Positions 27,741 to 42,050 of a stretch of DNA of 64,000 bases are shown in pieces. This DNA comes from Xylocopa sonorina (lineage: Eukaryota > Arthropoda > Insecta > Hymenoptera > Apidae), in NCBI RefSeq assembly GCF_050948175.1, contig NW_027490403.1, positions 248,001 to 312,000 on the forward strand. The letters are read 5' to 3'. The stretch's first letter is position 1. Each line of letters opens with the position of its first letter. Below the pieces are notes generated by a model. The model had not been told where the DNA came from. It searched no databases and saw nothing but the letters and a program-made list of their open reading frames with translations. The position numbers were made by a program, and so were the translations under genes.

Positions 27741-30430
27741 CGAAGTGTTATGTATTCCTCGTCTACACTTCAAATCAATGTAAATACGACACTTCCTTGC
27801 AAGGAAATAGCGTTTGCAGATGTCTACCTATCGTAGCAATAGAGTTCTAATGCTTCTTGAAACGCGATATCGTATCTCATTTCTATGTTTCATGGTAAGA
27901 TATAATATTCATTGCGAAGTGTTATGCATTCCTCGTCTACGATTCAAACGAAAGTAAATGCGACACTTCCTTGCAAGGAAATAGCGTCCGCAGATGTTTA
28001 CGTATCGTAGCAATAGAATACTTATGATTCTTAAAACGCGATATCGCATCTCATTTCTATGTTTCATGGTAAGATATAATATGATTTGTGAAGTGTTATG
28101 TATTCCTCGTCTACACTTCAAATCAATGTAAATACGACACTTCCTTGCAAGGAAATTGCGTTTGCAGATGTCTACCTATCGTAGCAATAGAGTTCTAATG
28201 CTTCTTAAAACGCGATATCGCATCTCATTTCTATGTTTCATGGTAAGATATAATATGATTTGCGAAGTGTTATGTATTCCTCGTCTACACTTCAAATGAA
28301 TGTAAATGCGACACTTCCTTGCAAGGAAATAGCGTTTGCAGATGTCTACGTATCGAAGCAATAGAGTTCTAGTGCTTCTTAAAACGCGATATCGTATCTC
28401 ATTTCTATATTTCATGGTAAGATATAATATGATTTGCGAAGTGCTATGTATTCCTCGTCTACACTTCAAATGAATGTAAATGCGACACTTCCTTGCAAGG
28501 AAATAGCGTTTGCAGATGTCTACCTATCGTAGCAATAGAGTTCTAATGCTTCTTAAAACGCGATATCGCATCTCATTTCTATGTTTCATGGTAAGATATA
28601 ATATGATTTGCGAAGTATCATGTATTCCTCGTCTACACTTCAAATGAATGTAAATGCGACACTTCCTTGCTAGGAAATAGCGTCTGCAGATGTGTAGGTA
28701 TCGTAGCAATAGAGTTCTAATGATTCTTAAAACGCGATATCGCATCTCATTTCTATGTTTCATGGTAAGATATAATATGATTTGCGAAGTGTCATGTATT
28801 CCTCGTCTACACTTCAAATGAATGTAAATGCGACACTACCTTGCAAGGAAATAGCGTTTGCAGGTGTGTACGTGTCGTAGCAATAGGGTTCTAATGCTTC
28901 TTAAAACGCGATATCGCACCTCATTATTATGTTTCATGGTAAGATATAATAAGATTTGCGAAGTGTCATGTATTCCTCGTCTACACTTCAAATGAATGTG
29001 AATGCGACACTTGCTCGCTAGGAAATAGCGTTTGCAGATGTCTAGGTATCGTAGCAATAGAGTTCTAATGCTTCTTAAAACGCGATATCGCATCTCATTT
29101 CTATGTTTCATGGTAAGATATAATATGATTTGCGAAGTGTTATGTATTCCTCGTCTACACTTCAAATCAATGTAAATACGACACTTCCTTGCAAGGAAAT
29201 AGCGTTTGCAGATGTCTACCTATCGTAGCAATAGAGTTCTAATGCTTCTTAAAACGCGATATCGTATCTCATTTCTATGTTTCATGGTAAGATATAATAT
29301 TCATTGCGAAGTGTTATGCATTCCTCGTCTACGATTCAAACGAAAGTAAATGCGATACTTCCTTGCAAGGAAATAGCATTTGCAGATGTCTACCTATCGT
29401 AGCAATAGTGTTCTAATGCTTCTTAAAACGCGATATCGCATCTCATTTCTATGTTTCATGGTAAGATATAATATGATTTGTGAAGTGTTATGTATTCCTC
29501 GTCTACACTTCAAATCAATGTAAATACGACACTTCCTTGCAAGGAAATTGCGTTTGCAGATGTCTACCTATCGTAGCAATAGAGTTCTAATGCTTCTTAA
29601 AACGCGATATCGCATCTCATTTCTATGTTTCATGGTAAGATATAATATGATTTGCGAAGTGTTATGTATTCCTCGTCTACACTTCAAATGAATGTAAATG
29701 CGACACTTCCTTGCAAGGAAATAGCGTTTGCAGATGTCTACGTATCGAAGCAATAGAGTTCTAGTGCTTCTTAAAACGCGATATCGTATCTCATTTCTAT
29801 GTTTCATGGTAAGATATAATATGATTTGCGAAGTGCTATGTATTCCTCGTCTACACTTCAAATGAATGTAAATGCGACACTTCCTTGCAAGGAAATAGCG
29901 TTTGCAGATGTCTACCTATCGTAGCAATAGAGTTCTAATGCTTCTTAAAACGCGATATCGCATCTCATTTCTATGTTTCATGGTAAGATATAATATGATT
30001 TGCGAAGTATCATGTATTCCTCGTCTACACTTCAAATGAATGTAAATACGACACTTCCTTGCAAGGAAATAGCGTTTGTAGTTGTGTACGTGTCGTAGCA
30101 ATAGAGTTCTAATGCTTCTTAAAACGCGATATCGCATCTCATTATTATGTTTCATGGTAAGATATAATAAGATTTGCGAAGTGTCATGTATTCCTCGTCT
30201 ACACTTCAAATGAATGTGAATGCGACACTTCCTTCCAAGGAAATAGCGTTTGCAGATGTCTACGTATCGTAACAATAGAATACTTATGATTCTTAAAACG
30301 CGATATCGCATCTCATTTCTATGTTTCATGGTAAGATATAATATGATTTGTGAAGTGTTATGTATTCCTCGTCTACACTTCAAATCAATGTAAATACGAC
30401 ACTTCCTTGCAAGGAAATTGCGTTTGCAGA
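26777..30430 (+). repeat. 21-unit higher-order block, copy 1
   Basis: A 3,654-bp block of 21 units followed immediately by a second copy. I saw about four mismatches across both copies (near 28,887, 30,079, 30,911 and 33,158), so around 99.9% identity. Shared markers include cttcttgaaacgcg and ctatatttcatgg. Confidence 0.88.
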
Positions 30431-33400
30431 TGTCTACCTATCGTAGCAATAGAGTTCTAATGCTTCTTAAAACGCGATATCGCATCTCATTTCTATGTTT
30501 CATGGTAAGATATAATATGATTTGCGAAGTATCATGTATTCCTCGTCTACACTTCAAATGAATGTAAATGCGACACTTCCTTGCTAGGAAATAGCGTCTG
30601 CAGATGTGTAGGTATCGTAGCAATAGAGTTCTAATGATTCTTAAAACGCGATATCGCATCTCATTTCTATGTTTCATGGTAAGATATAATATGATTTGCG
30701 AAGTGTCATGTATTCCTCGTCTACACTTCAAATGAATGTAAATGCGACACTACCTTGCAAGGAAATAGCGTTTGCAGGTGTGTACGTGTCGTAGCAATAG
30801 AGTTCTAATGCTTCTTAAAACGCGATATCGCACCTCATTATTATGTTTCATGGTAAGATATAATAAGATTTGCGAAGTGTCATGTATTCCTCGTCTACAC
30901 TTCAAATGAATTTGAATGCGACACTTGCTCGCTAGGAAATAGCGTTTGCAGATGTCTAGGTATCGTAGCAATAGAGTTCTAATGCTTCTTAAAACGCGAT
31001 ATCGCATCTCATTTCTATGTTTCATGGTAAGATATAATATGATTTGCGAAGTGTTATGTATTCCTCGTCTACACTTCAAATCAATGTAAATACGACACTT
31101 CCTTGCAAGGAAATAGCGTTTGCAGATGTCTACCTATCGTAGCAATAGAGTTCTAATGCTTCTTAAAACGCGATATCGTATCTCATTTCTATGTTTCATG
31201 GTAAGATATAATATTCATTGCGAAGTGTTATGCATTCCTCGTCTACGATTCAAACGAAAGTAAATGCGATACTTCCTTGCAAGGAAATAGCATTTGCAGA
31301 TGTCTACCTATCGTAGCAATAGTGTTCTAATGCTTCTTAAAACGCGATATCGCATCTCATTTCTATGTTTCATGGTAAGATATAATATGATTTGCGAAGT
31401 GTTATGTATTCCTCGTCTACACTTCAAATCAATGTAAATACGACACTTCCTTGCAAGGAAATAGCGTTTGCAGATGTCTACCTATCGTAGCAATAGAGTT
31501 CTAATGCTTCTTGAAACGCGATATCGTATCTCATTTCTATGTTTCATGGTAAGATATAATATTCATTGCGAAGTGTTATGCATTCCTCGTCTACGATTCA
31601 AACGAAAGTAAATGCGACACTTCCTTGCAAGGAAATAGCGTCCGCAGATGTTTACGTATCGTAGCAATAGAATACTTATGATTCTTAAAACGCGATATCG
31701 CATCTCATTTCTATGTTTCATGGTAAGATATAATATGATTTGTGAAGTGTTATGTATTCCTCGTCTACACTTCAAATCAATGTAAATACGACACTTCCTT
31801 GCAAGGAAATTGCGTTTGCAGATGTCTACCTATCGTAGCAATAGAGTTCTAATGCTTCTTAAAACGCGATATCGCATCTCATTTCTATGTTTCATGGTAA
31901 GATATAATATGATTTGCGAAGTGTTATGTATTCCTCGTCTACACTTCAAATGAATGTAAATGCGACACTTCCTTGCAAGGAAATAGCGTTTGCAGATGTC
32001 TACGTATCGAAGCAATAGAGTTCTAGTGCTTCTTAAAACGCGATATCGTATCTCATTTCTATATTTCATGGTAAGATATAATATGATTTGCGAAGTGCTA
32101 TGTATTCCTCGTCTACACTTCAAATGAATGTAAATGCGACACTTCCTTGCAAGGAAATAGCGTTTGCAGATGTCTACCTATCGTAGCAATAGAGTTCTAA
32201 TGCTTCTTAAAACGCGATATCGCATCTCATTTCTATGTTTCATGGTAAGATATAATATGATTTGCGAAGTATCATGTATTCCTCGTCTACACTTCAAATG
32301 AATGTAAATGCGACACTTCCTTGCTAGGAAATAGCGTCTGCAGATGTGTAGGTATCGTAGCAATAGAGTTCTAATGATTCTTAAAACGCGATATCGCATC
32401 TCATTTCTATGTTTCATGGTAAGATATAATATGATTTGCGAAGTGTCATGTATTCCTCGTCTACACTTCAAATGAATGTAAATGCGACACTACCTTGCAA
32501 GGAAATAGCGTTTGCAGGTGTGTACGTGTCGTAGCAATAGAGTTCTAATGCTTCTTAAAACGCGATATCGCACCTCATTATTATGTTTCATGGTAAGATA
32601 TAATAAGATTTGCGAAGTGTCATGTATTCCTCGTCTACACTTCAAATGAATGTGAATGCGACACTTGCTCGCTAGGAAATAGCGTTTGCAGATGTCTAGG
32701 TATCGTAGCAATAGAGTTCTAATGCTTCTTAAAACGCGATATCGCATCTCATTTCTATGTTTCATGGTAAGATATAATATGATTTGCGAAGTGTTATGTA
32801 TTCCTCGTCTACACTTCAAATCAATGTAAATACGACACTTCCTTGCAAGGAAATAGCGTTTGCAGATGTCTACCTATCGTAGCAATAGAGTTCTAATGCT
32901 TCTTAAAACGCGATATCGTATCTCATTTCTATGTTTCATGGTAAGATATAATATTCATTGCGAAGTGTTATGCATTCCTCGTCTACGATTCAAACGAAAG
33001 TAAATGCGATACTTCCTTGCAAGGAAATAGCATTTGCAGATGTCTACCTATCGTAGCAATAGTGTTCTAATGCTTCTTAAAACGCGATATCGCATCTCAT
33101 TTCTATGTTTCATGGTAAGATATAATATGATTTGTGAAGTGTTATGTATTCCTCGTCTGCACTTCAAATCAATGTAAATACGACACTTCCTTGCAAGGAA
33201 ATTGCGTTTGCAGATGTCTACCTATCGTAGCAATAGAGTTCTAATGCTTCTTAAAACGCGATATCGCATCTCATTTCTATGTTTCATGGTAAGATATAAT
33301 ATGATTTGCGAAGTGTTATGTATTCCTCGTCTACACTTCAAATGAATGTAAATGCGACACTTCCTTGCAAGGAAATAGCGTTTGCAGATGTCTACGTATC

Positions 33401-34183
33401 GAAGCAATAGAGTTCTAGTGCTTCTTAAAACGCGATATCGTATCTCATTTCTATGTTTCATGGTAAGATATAATATGATTTGCGAAGTGCTATGTATTCC
33501 TCGTCTACACTTCAAATGAATGTAAATGCGACACTTCCTTGCAAGGAAATAGCGTTTGCAGATGTCTACCTATCGTAGCAATAGAGTTCTAATGCTTCTT
33601 AAAACGCGATATCGCATCTCATTTCTATGTTTCATGGTAAGATATAATATGATTTGCGAAGTATCATGTATTCCTCGTCTACACTTCAAATGAATGTAAA
33701 TACGACACTTCCTTGCAAGGAAATAGCGTTTGTAGGTGTGTACGTGTCGTAGCAATAGAGTTCTAATGCTTCTTAAAACGCGATATCGCATCTCATTATT
33801 ATGTTTCATGGTAAGATATAATAAGATTTGCGAAGTGTCATGTATTCCTCGTCTACACTTCAAATGAATGTGAATGCGACACTTCCTTCCAAGGAAATAG
33901 CGTTTGCAGATGTCTACGTATCGTAACAATAGAATACTTATGATTCTTAAAACGCGATATCGCATCTCATTTCTATGTTTCATGGTAAGATATAATATGA
34001 TTTGTGAAGTGTTATGTATTCCTCGTCTACACTTCAAATCAATGTAAATACGACACTTCCTTGCAAGGAAATTGCGTTTGCAGATGTCTACCTATCGTAG
34101 CAATAGAGTTCTAATGCTTCTTAAAACGCGATATCGCATCTCATTTCTATGTTTCATGGTAAGATATAATATGATTTGCGAAG
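30431..34183 (+). repeat. 21-unit higher-order block, copy 2 plus about 99 bp of a third
   Basis: Second copy of the 21-unit block. Identity at the 3,654-bp offset runs about 99 bp beyond one full period and ends near 34,183, where gtgtta here faces gtatca in copy 1. Confidence 0.88.
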
Positions 34184-35343
34184 TGTTATGTATTCCTCGT
34201 CTACACTTCAAATGAATGTAAATGCGACACTTCCTTGCAAGGAAATAGCGTTTGCAGATGTCTACGTATCGAAGCAATAGAGTTCTAGTGCTTCTTAAAA
34301 CGCGATATCGTATCTCATTTCTATGTTTCATGGTAAGATATAATATGATTTGCGAAGTGCTATGTATTCCTCGTCTACACTTCAAATGAATGTAAATGCG
34401 ACACTTCCTTGCAAGGAAATAGCGTTTGCAGATGTCTACCTATCGTAGCAATAGAGTTCTAATGCTTCTTAAAACGCGATATCGCATCTCATTTCTATGT
34501 TTCATGGTAAGATATAATATGATTTGCGAAGTATCATGTATTCCTCGTCTACACTTCAAATGAATGTAAATGCGACACTTCCTTGCTAGGAAATAGCGTC
34601 TGCAGATGTCTAGGTATCGTAGCAATAGAGTTCTAATGATTCTTAAAACGCGATATCGCATCTCATTTCTATGTTTCATGGTAAGATATAATATGATTTG
34701 CGAAGTGTCATGTATTCCTCGTCTACACTTCAAATGAATGTAAATGCGACACTACCTTGCAAGGAAATAGCGTTTGCAGGTGTGTACGTGTCGTAGCAAT
34801 AGAGTTCTAATGCTTCTTAAAACGCGATATCGCACCTCATTATTATGTTTCATGGTAAGATATAATAAGATTTGCGAAGTGTCATGTATTCCTCGTCTAC
34901 ACTTCAAATGAATGTGAATGCGACACTTGCTCGCTAGGAAATAGCGTTTGCAGATGTCTAGGTATCGTAGCAATAGAGTTCTAATGCTTCTTAAAACGCG
35001 ATATCGCATCTCATTTCTATGTTTCATGGTAAGATATAATATGATTTGCGAAGTGTTATGTATTCCTCGTCTACACTTCAAATCAATGTAAATACGACAC
35101 TTCCTTGCAAGGAAATAGCGTTTGCAGATGTCTACCTATCGTAGCAATAGAGTTCTAATGCTTCTTGAAACGCGATATCGTATCTCATTTCTATGTTTCA
35201 TGGTAAGATATAATATTCATTGCGAAGTGTTATGCATTCCTCGTCTACGATTCAAACGAAAGTAAATGCGATACTTCCTTGCAAGGAAATAGCATTTGCA
35301 GATGTCTACCTATCGTAGCAATAGTGTTCTAATGCTTCTTAAT
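33953..35343 (+). repeat. 8-unit offset block, copy 1
   Basis: Recurs at an offset of 1,391 bp, which is eight units minus one base. The module 34,092-35,081 looks identical to 35,483-36,472. The missing base lies at 35,341-35,343, where the text reads cttcttaatcgcg instead of cttcttaaaacgcg. Confidence 0.8.
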
Positions 35344-36735
35344 CGCGATATCGCATCTCATTTCTATGTTTCATGGTAAGATATAATATGATTTGTGAAG
35401 TGTTATGTATTCCTCGTCTACACTTCAAATCAATGTAAATACGACACTTCCTTGCAAGGAAATTGCGTTTGCAGATGTCTACCTATCGTAGCAATAGAGT
35501 TCTAATGCTTCTTAAAACGCGATATCGCATCTCATTTCTATGTTTCATGGTAAGATATAATATGATTTGCGAAGTGTTATGTATTCCTCGTCTACACTTC
35601 AAATGAATGTAAATGCGACACTTCCTTGCAAGGAAATAGCGTTTGCAGATGTCTACGTATCGAAGCAATAGAGTTCTAGTGCTTCTTAAAACGCGATATC
35701 GTATCTCATTTCTATGTTTCATGGTAAGATATAATATGATTTGCGAAGTGCTATGTATTCCTCGTCTACACTTCAAATGAATGTAAATGCGACACTTCCT
35801 TGCAAGGAAATAGCGTTTGCAGATGTCTACCTATCGTAGCAATAGAGTTCTAATGCTTCTTAAAACGCGATATCGCATCTCATTTCTATGTTTCATGGTA
35901 AGATATAATATGATTTGCGAAGTATCATGTATTCCTCGTCTACACTTCAAATGAATGTAAATGCGACACTTCCTTGCTAGGAAATAGCGTCTGCAGATGT
36001 CTAGGTATCGTAGCAATAGAGTTCTAATGATTCTTAAAACGCGATATCGCATCTCATTTCTATGTTTCATGGTAAGATATAATATGATTTGCGAAGTGTC
36101 ATGTATTCCTCGTCTACACTTCAAATGAATGTAAATGCGACACTACCTTGCAAGGAAATAGCGTTTGCAGGTGTGTACGTGTCGTAGCAATAGAGTTCTA
36201 ATGCTTCTTAAAACGCGATATCGCACCTCATTATTATGTTTCATGGTAAGATATAATAAGATTTGCGAAGTGTCATGTATTCCTCGTCTACACTTCAAAT
36301 GAATGTGAATGCGACACTTGCTCGCTAGGAAATAGCGTTTGCAGATGTCTAGGTATCGTAGCAATAGAGTTCTAATGCTTCTTAAAACGCGATATCGCAT
36401 CTCATTTCTATGTTTCATGGTAAGATATAATATGATTTGCGAAGTGTTATGTATTCCTCGTCTACACTTCAAATCAATGTAAATACGACACTTCCTTGCA
36501 AGGAAATAGCGTTTGCAGATGTCTACCTATCGTAGCAATAGAGTTCTAATGCTTCTTAAAACGCGATATCGTATCTCATTTCTATGTTTCATGGTAAGAT
36601 ATAATATTCATTGCGAAGTGTTATGCATTCCTCGTCTACGATTCAAACGAAAGTAAATGCGATACTTCCTTCCAAGGAAATAGCATTTGCAGATGTCTAC
36701 CTATCGTAGCAATAGTGTTCTAATGCTTCTTAAAA
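35344..36735 (+). repeat. 8-unit offset block, copy 2
   Basis: Second copy of the preceding block. Differences seen are cttcttaaaa here against cttcttgaaa in copy 1, and ttccaagg here against ttgcaagg. An alternative parent for its left part is 32,900-33,570, at 13 units minus one base, so the exact history is ambiguous. Confidence 0.78.
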
Positions 36736-39700
36736 CGCGATATCGCATCTCATTTCTATGTATCATGGTAAGATATAATATTCATTGCGAAGTGTTATGC
36801 ATTCCTCGTCTACGATTCAAATGAAAGTAAATGCGACACTTCCTTGCAAGGAAACAGTGATTGCAGATGTCCACGTATCGTAGCAATAGAGTTCAAATGC
36901 TTCTTAAAACGCGTTATCGCATCTCATTTCTATGTTTCATGGTAAGATATAATATGATTTGCGAAGTGTTATGCATTCCTCGTCTACGATTCAACTGAAA
37001 GTAAATGCGATACTTCCTTGCAAGGAAACAGCGATTGCAGATGTCTACGTATCGTAGCAATAGAGTTCAAATGCTTCTTAAAACGCGATATCGCATCTCA
37101 TTTCTATGTTTCATGGTAAGATATAATATGATTTGCGAAGTGTTATGTATTCCTCGTCTACACTTCAAATGAATGTAAATGCGACACTTCCTTGCAAGGA
37201 AATAGCGTTTGCAAATGTCTACCTATCGTAGCAATAGTGTTCTAATGCTTCTTAAAACGCGATATCGCATCTCATTTCTATGTATCATGGTAAGATATAA
37301 TATTCATTGCGAAGTGTTATGCATTCCTCGTCTACGATTCAAATGAAAGTAAATGCGACACTTCCTTGCAAGGAAACAGCAATTGCAGATGTCTACGTAT
37401 CGTAGCAATAGAGTTCAAATGCTTCTTAAAACGCGATATCGCATCACATTTCTATGTTTCATGGTAAGATATAATATCATTTGCGAAGTGTTATGTATTC
37501 CTCGTCTACACCTCAAATGAATGTAAATGCGACATTTCCTTGCAAGGAAATAGCGTTTGCAGATGTCTACGTATCGTAGCAATAGATTTCTAATGCTTCT
37601 TAAAACGCGATATCGCATCTCATTTCTATGTTTCATGGTAAGATATAATATGATTTGCGAAGTGTTATGTGTTCCTCGTCTACACCTCAAATGAATGTAA
37701 ATGCGACTCTTCCTTGCAGGGAAATAGCGTTTGCAGATGTCTACGTAACGAAGCAATAGAGTTCAAATGCTTCTTAACACGAGATATTGCATCTCATATC
37801 TATGTTTCATGATAAGATATAATATTCATTGCGAAGTGTTATGCATTCCTCGTCCACACATCGAAGGAATGTAAATGCGACACTTCCTTGCAAGGAAATA
37901 GCGTCCGCAGATGTTTACGTATCGTAGCAATGGAATTCTGATGCTTCTTAGAACGCGATATCGCATCTCATTTCTATGTTTCATGGTAAGATATAATATG
38001 ATTTGCGAAGTGTCATGTATTCCTCGTCTACACTTCAAATGAATGTAAATGCGACACTTCCTTGCAAGGAAATAGCGTTTGCAGGTGTGTACGTGTCGTA
38101 GCAATAGAGTTCTAATGCTTCTTAAAACGCGATATCGCATCTCATTATTATGTTTCATGGTAAGATATAATAAGATTTGCGAAGTGTCATGCATTCCTCG
38201 TCTACACTTCAAATGAATGTGAATGCGACACTTCCTTCCAAGGAAATAGCGTTTGCAGATGTCTACGTATCGTAACAATAGAATACTTATGATTCTTAAA
38301 ACGCGATATCGCATCTCATTTCTATGTTTCATGGTAAGATATAATATGATTTGTGAAGTGTTATGTATTCCTCGTCTACACTTCAAATCAATGTAAATAC
38401 GACACTTCCTTGCAAGGAAATAGCGTTTGCAGATGTCTACCTATCGTAGCAATAGAGTTCTAATGCTTCTTAAAACGCGATATCGCATCTCATTCCTATG
38501 TTTCATGGTAAGATATAATATGATTTGCGAAGTGTTATGTATTCCTCGTCTACACTTCAAATGAATGTAAATGCGACACTTCCTTGCAAGGAAATAGCGT
38601 TTGCAGATGTCTACGTATCGAAGCAATAGAGTTCTAATGCTTCTTAAAACGCGATATCGTATCTCATTTCTATGTTTCATGGTAAGATATAATATGATTT
38701 GCGAAGTGCTATGTATTCCTCGTCTACACTTCAAATGAATGTAAATGCGACACTTCCTTGCAAGGAAATAGCGTTTGCAGATGTCTACCTATCGTAGCAA
38801 TAGAGTTCTAATGCTTCTTAAAACGCGATATCGCATCTCATTTCTATGTTTCATGGTAAGATATAATATGATTTGCGAAGTATCATGTATTCCTCGTCTA
38901 CACTTCAAATGAATGTAAATGCGACACTTCCTTGCTAGGAAATAGCGTCTGCAGATGTCTAGGTATCGTAGCAATAGAGTTCTAATGATTCTTAAAACGC
39001 GATATCGCATCTCATTTCTATGTTTCATGGTAAGATATAATATGATTTGCGAAGTATCATGTATTCCTCGTCTACACTTCAAATGAATTTAAATGCGACA
39101 CTTCCTTGCAAGGAAATAGCGTTTGCAGATGTATACGTATCGTAGCAATAGAGTTCTAATGCTTCTTAAAACGCGATATCGCATCTCATTACTATGTTTC
39201 ATGGTAAGATATAATAAGATTTGCGAAGTGTCATGTATTCCTCGTCTACACTTCAAATGAATGTGAATGCGACACTTGCTCGCTAGGAAATAGCGTTTGC
39301 AGATGTCTAGGTATCGTAGCAATAGAGTTCTAATGCTACTTAAAACGCGATATCGCATCTCATTTCTATGTTTCATGGTAAGATATAATATGATTTGCGA
39401 AGTGTTATGTATTCCTCGTCTACACTTCAAATCAATGTAAATACGACACTTCCTTGCAAGGAAATAGCGTTTGCAGATGTCTACCTATCGTAGCAATAGA
39501 GTTCTAATGCTTCTTAAAACGCGATATCGTATCTCATTTCTATGTTTCATGGTAAGATATAATATTCATTGCGAAGTGTTATGCATTCCTCGTCTACGAT
39601 TCAAACGAAAGTAAATGAGATACTTCCTTGCAAGGAAATAGCATTTGCAGATGTCTACCTATCGTAGCAATAGTGTTCTAATGCTTCTTAAAACGCGATA

Positions 39701-42050
39701 TCGCATCTCATTTCTATGTATCATGGTAAGATATAATATTCATTGCGAAGTGTTATGCATTCCTCGTCTACGATTCAAATGAAAGTAAATGCGACACTTC
39801 CTTGCAAGGAAACAGCAATTGCAGATGTCTACGTATCGTAGCAATAGAGTTCAAATGCTTCTTAAAACGCGAAATCGCATCGCATTTCTATGTTTCATGG
39901 TAAGATATAATATCATTTGCGAAGTGTTATGTATTCCTCGTCTACACCTCAAATGAATGTAAATGCGACACTTCCTTGCAAGCAAATAGCGTTTGCAGAT
40001 GTCTACGTATCGAAGCAATAGAGTTCAAATGCTTCTTAAAACGAGATATTGCATCTCATATCTATGTTTCATGATAAGATATAATATACATTGCGAAGTG
40101 TTATGTATTCCTCGTCTACGATTCAAATGAAAGTAAATGCGACACTTCCTTGCAAGGAAATAGCGTTTGCAGATGTCTATGTATCGTAGCAATAGATTTC
40201 TAATGCTTCTTAAAACGCGATATCGCATCTCATTTCTATGTTTCATGGTAAGATATAATATGATTTGCGAAGTTTTATGTATTCCTCGTCTACACCTCAA
40301 ATGAATGTAAATGCGACACTTCCTTGCAGGGAAATAGCGTTTGCAGATGTCTACGTAACGAAGCAATAGAGTTCAAATGCTTCTTAAAACGAGATATCGC
40401 ACCTCATTTCTATGTTTCATGATAAGATATAATATTCATTGCGAAGTGTTATGCATTCCTCGTCTACGATTCAATTGAATGTAAATGCGACACTTCCATG
40501 CAAGGAAATAGCGTTTGCAGATGTCTACCTATCGCAGCAATAGAGTTCTAATGCTTCTTAAAACGCGATATCGCATGTCATTTCTATGTTTCGTGGTAAG
40601 ATATAATATGATTTGCGAAGAGTTATGTTTTCCTCGTCTACACTTCAAATGAATGTAAATGCGACACTTCCTTGCAAGGAAATAGCGTTTGCAGATGTCT
40701 ACGTATCGAAGCAATAGAGTTCTAATGCATCTTAAAACGCGATATCGCATCTCATTTCTATGTTTCATGGTAAGATATAATTTGATTTGCGAAGTGTCAT
40801 GTATTCCTCGTCTACACTTCAAATGAATGTAAATGCGACACTTCCTTGCAAGGAAATAGCGTTTGCAGGTGTCTACGTGTCGTAGCAACAGAGTTCTAAT
40901 GCTTCTTAAAACGCGATATCGCATCTCATTACTATGTTTCATGGTAAGATATAATAAGATTTGCGGAGTGTCATGTATTCCTCGTCTACACTTCAAATGA
41001 ATGTGAATGCGACACTTGCTCGCTAGGAAATAGCGTTTGCAGATGTCTAGGTATCGTAGCAATAGATTTCTAATGCTTCTTAAAACGCGATATCGCATCT
41101 CACTTCTATGTTTCATGGTAAGATATAATATGATTTGCGAAGTGTTATGCATTCCTCGTCTACGATTCAAATGAACGTAAATGCGACACTTCCTTCCAAG
41201 GAAATAGCGTTTGCAGATGTCTACGTATCGTAACAATAGAATACTTATGATTCTTAAAACGCGATATCGCATCTCATTTCTATGTTTCATGGTAAGATAT
41301 AATATGATTTGTGAAGTGTTATGTATTCCTCGTCTACACTTCAAATCAATGTAAATACGACACTTCCTTGCAAGGAAATAGCGTTTGCAGATGTCTACCT
41401 ATCGTAGCAATAGAGTTCTAATGCTTCTTAAAACGCGATATCGCATCTCATTTCTATGTTTCATGGTAAGATATAATATGATTTGCGAAGTGTTATGTAT
41501 TCCTCGTCTACACTTCAAATGAATGTAAATGCGACACTTCCTTGCAAGGAAATAGCGTTTGCAGATGTCTACGTATCGAAGCAATAGAGTTCTAATGCTT
41601 CTTAAAACGCGATATCGCATCTCATTTCTATGTTTCATGGTAAGATATAATATGATTTGCGAAGTGCTATGTATTCCTCGTCTACACTTCAAATGAATGT
41701 AAATGCGACACTTCCTTGCAAGGAAATAGCGTTTGCAGATGTCTACCTATCGTAGCAATAGAGTTCTAATGCTTCTTAAAACGCGATATCGCATCTCATT
41801 TCTATGTTTCATGGTAAGATATAATATGATTTGCGAAGTATCATGTATTGCTCGTCTACACTTCAAATGAATGTAAATGCGACACTTCCTTGCTAGGAAA
41901 TAGCGTCTGCATATGTCTAGGTATCGTAGCAATAGAGTTCTAATGATTCTTAGAACGCGATATCGCATCTCATTTCTATGTTTCGTGGTAAGATATAATA
42001 TGATTTGCGAAGTATCATGTATTCCTCGTCTACACTTCAAATGAATTTAA
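35350..42050 (+). repeat. 17-unit register: three module copies spaced 2,958 bp
   Basis: The module starts at 35,483, 38,441 and 41,399, twice exactly 17 units apart. Matching sequence at this offset covers about 35,350-36,830 with 38,308-39,788, and about 38,235-39,090 with 41,193-42,050. The copies have diverged more than the 21-unit pair, for example at 39,069-39,200, and intervening units do not all match. This looks like an older duplication later edited by conversion. Confidence 0.65.

Noticed and set aside
35341..35343. The 1-bp loss as the breakpoint scar of the 8-unit duplication
   Set aside because: It coincides with where the 1,391-bp match begins, but sequence on both sides also aligns continuously to 32,900-33,570 at 13 units minus one base. 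It may be just a private indel.
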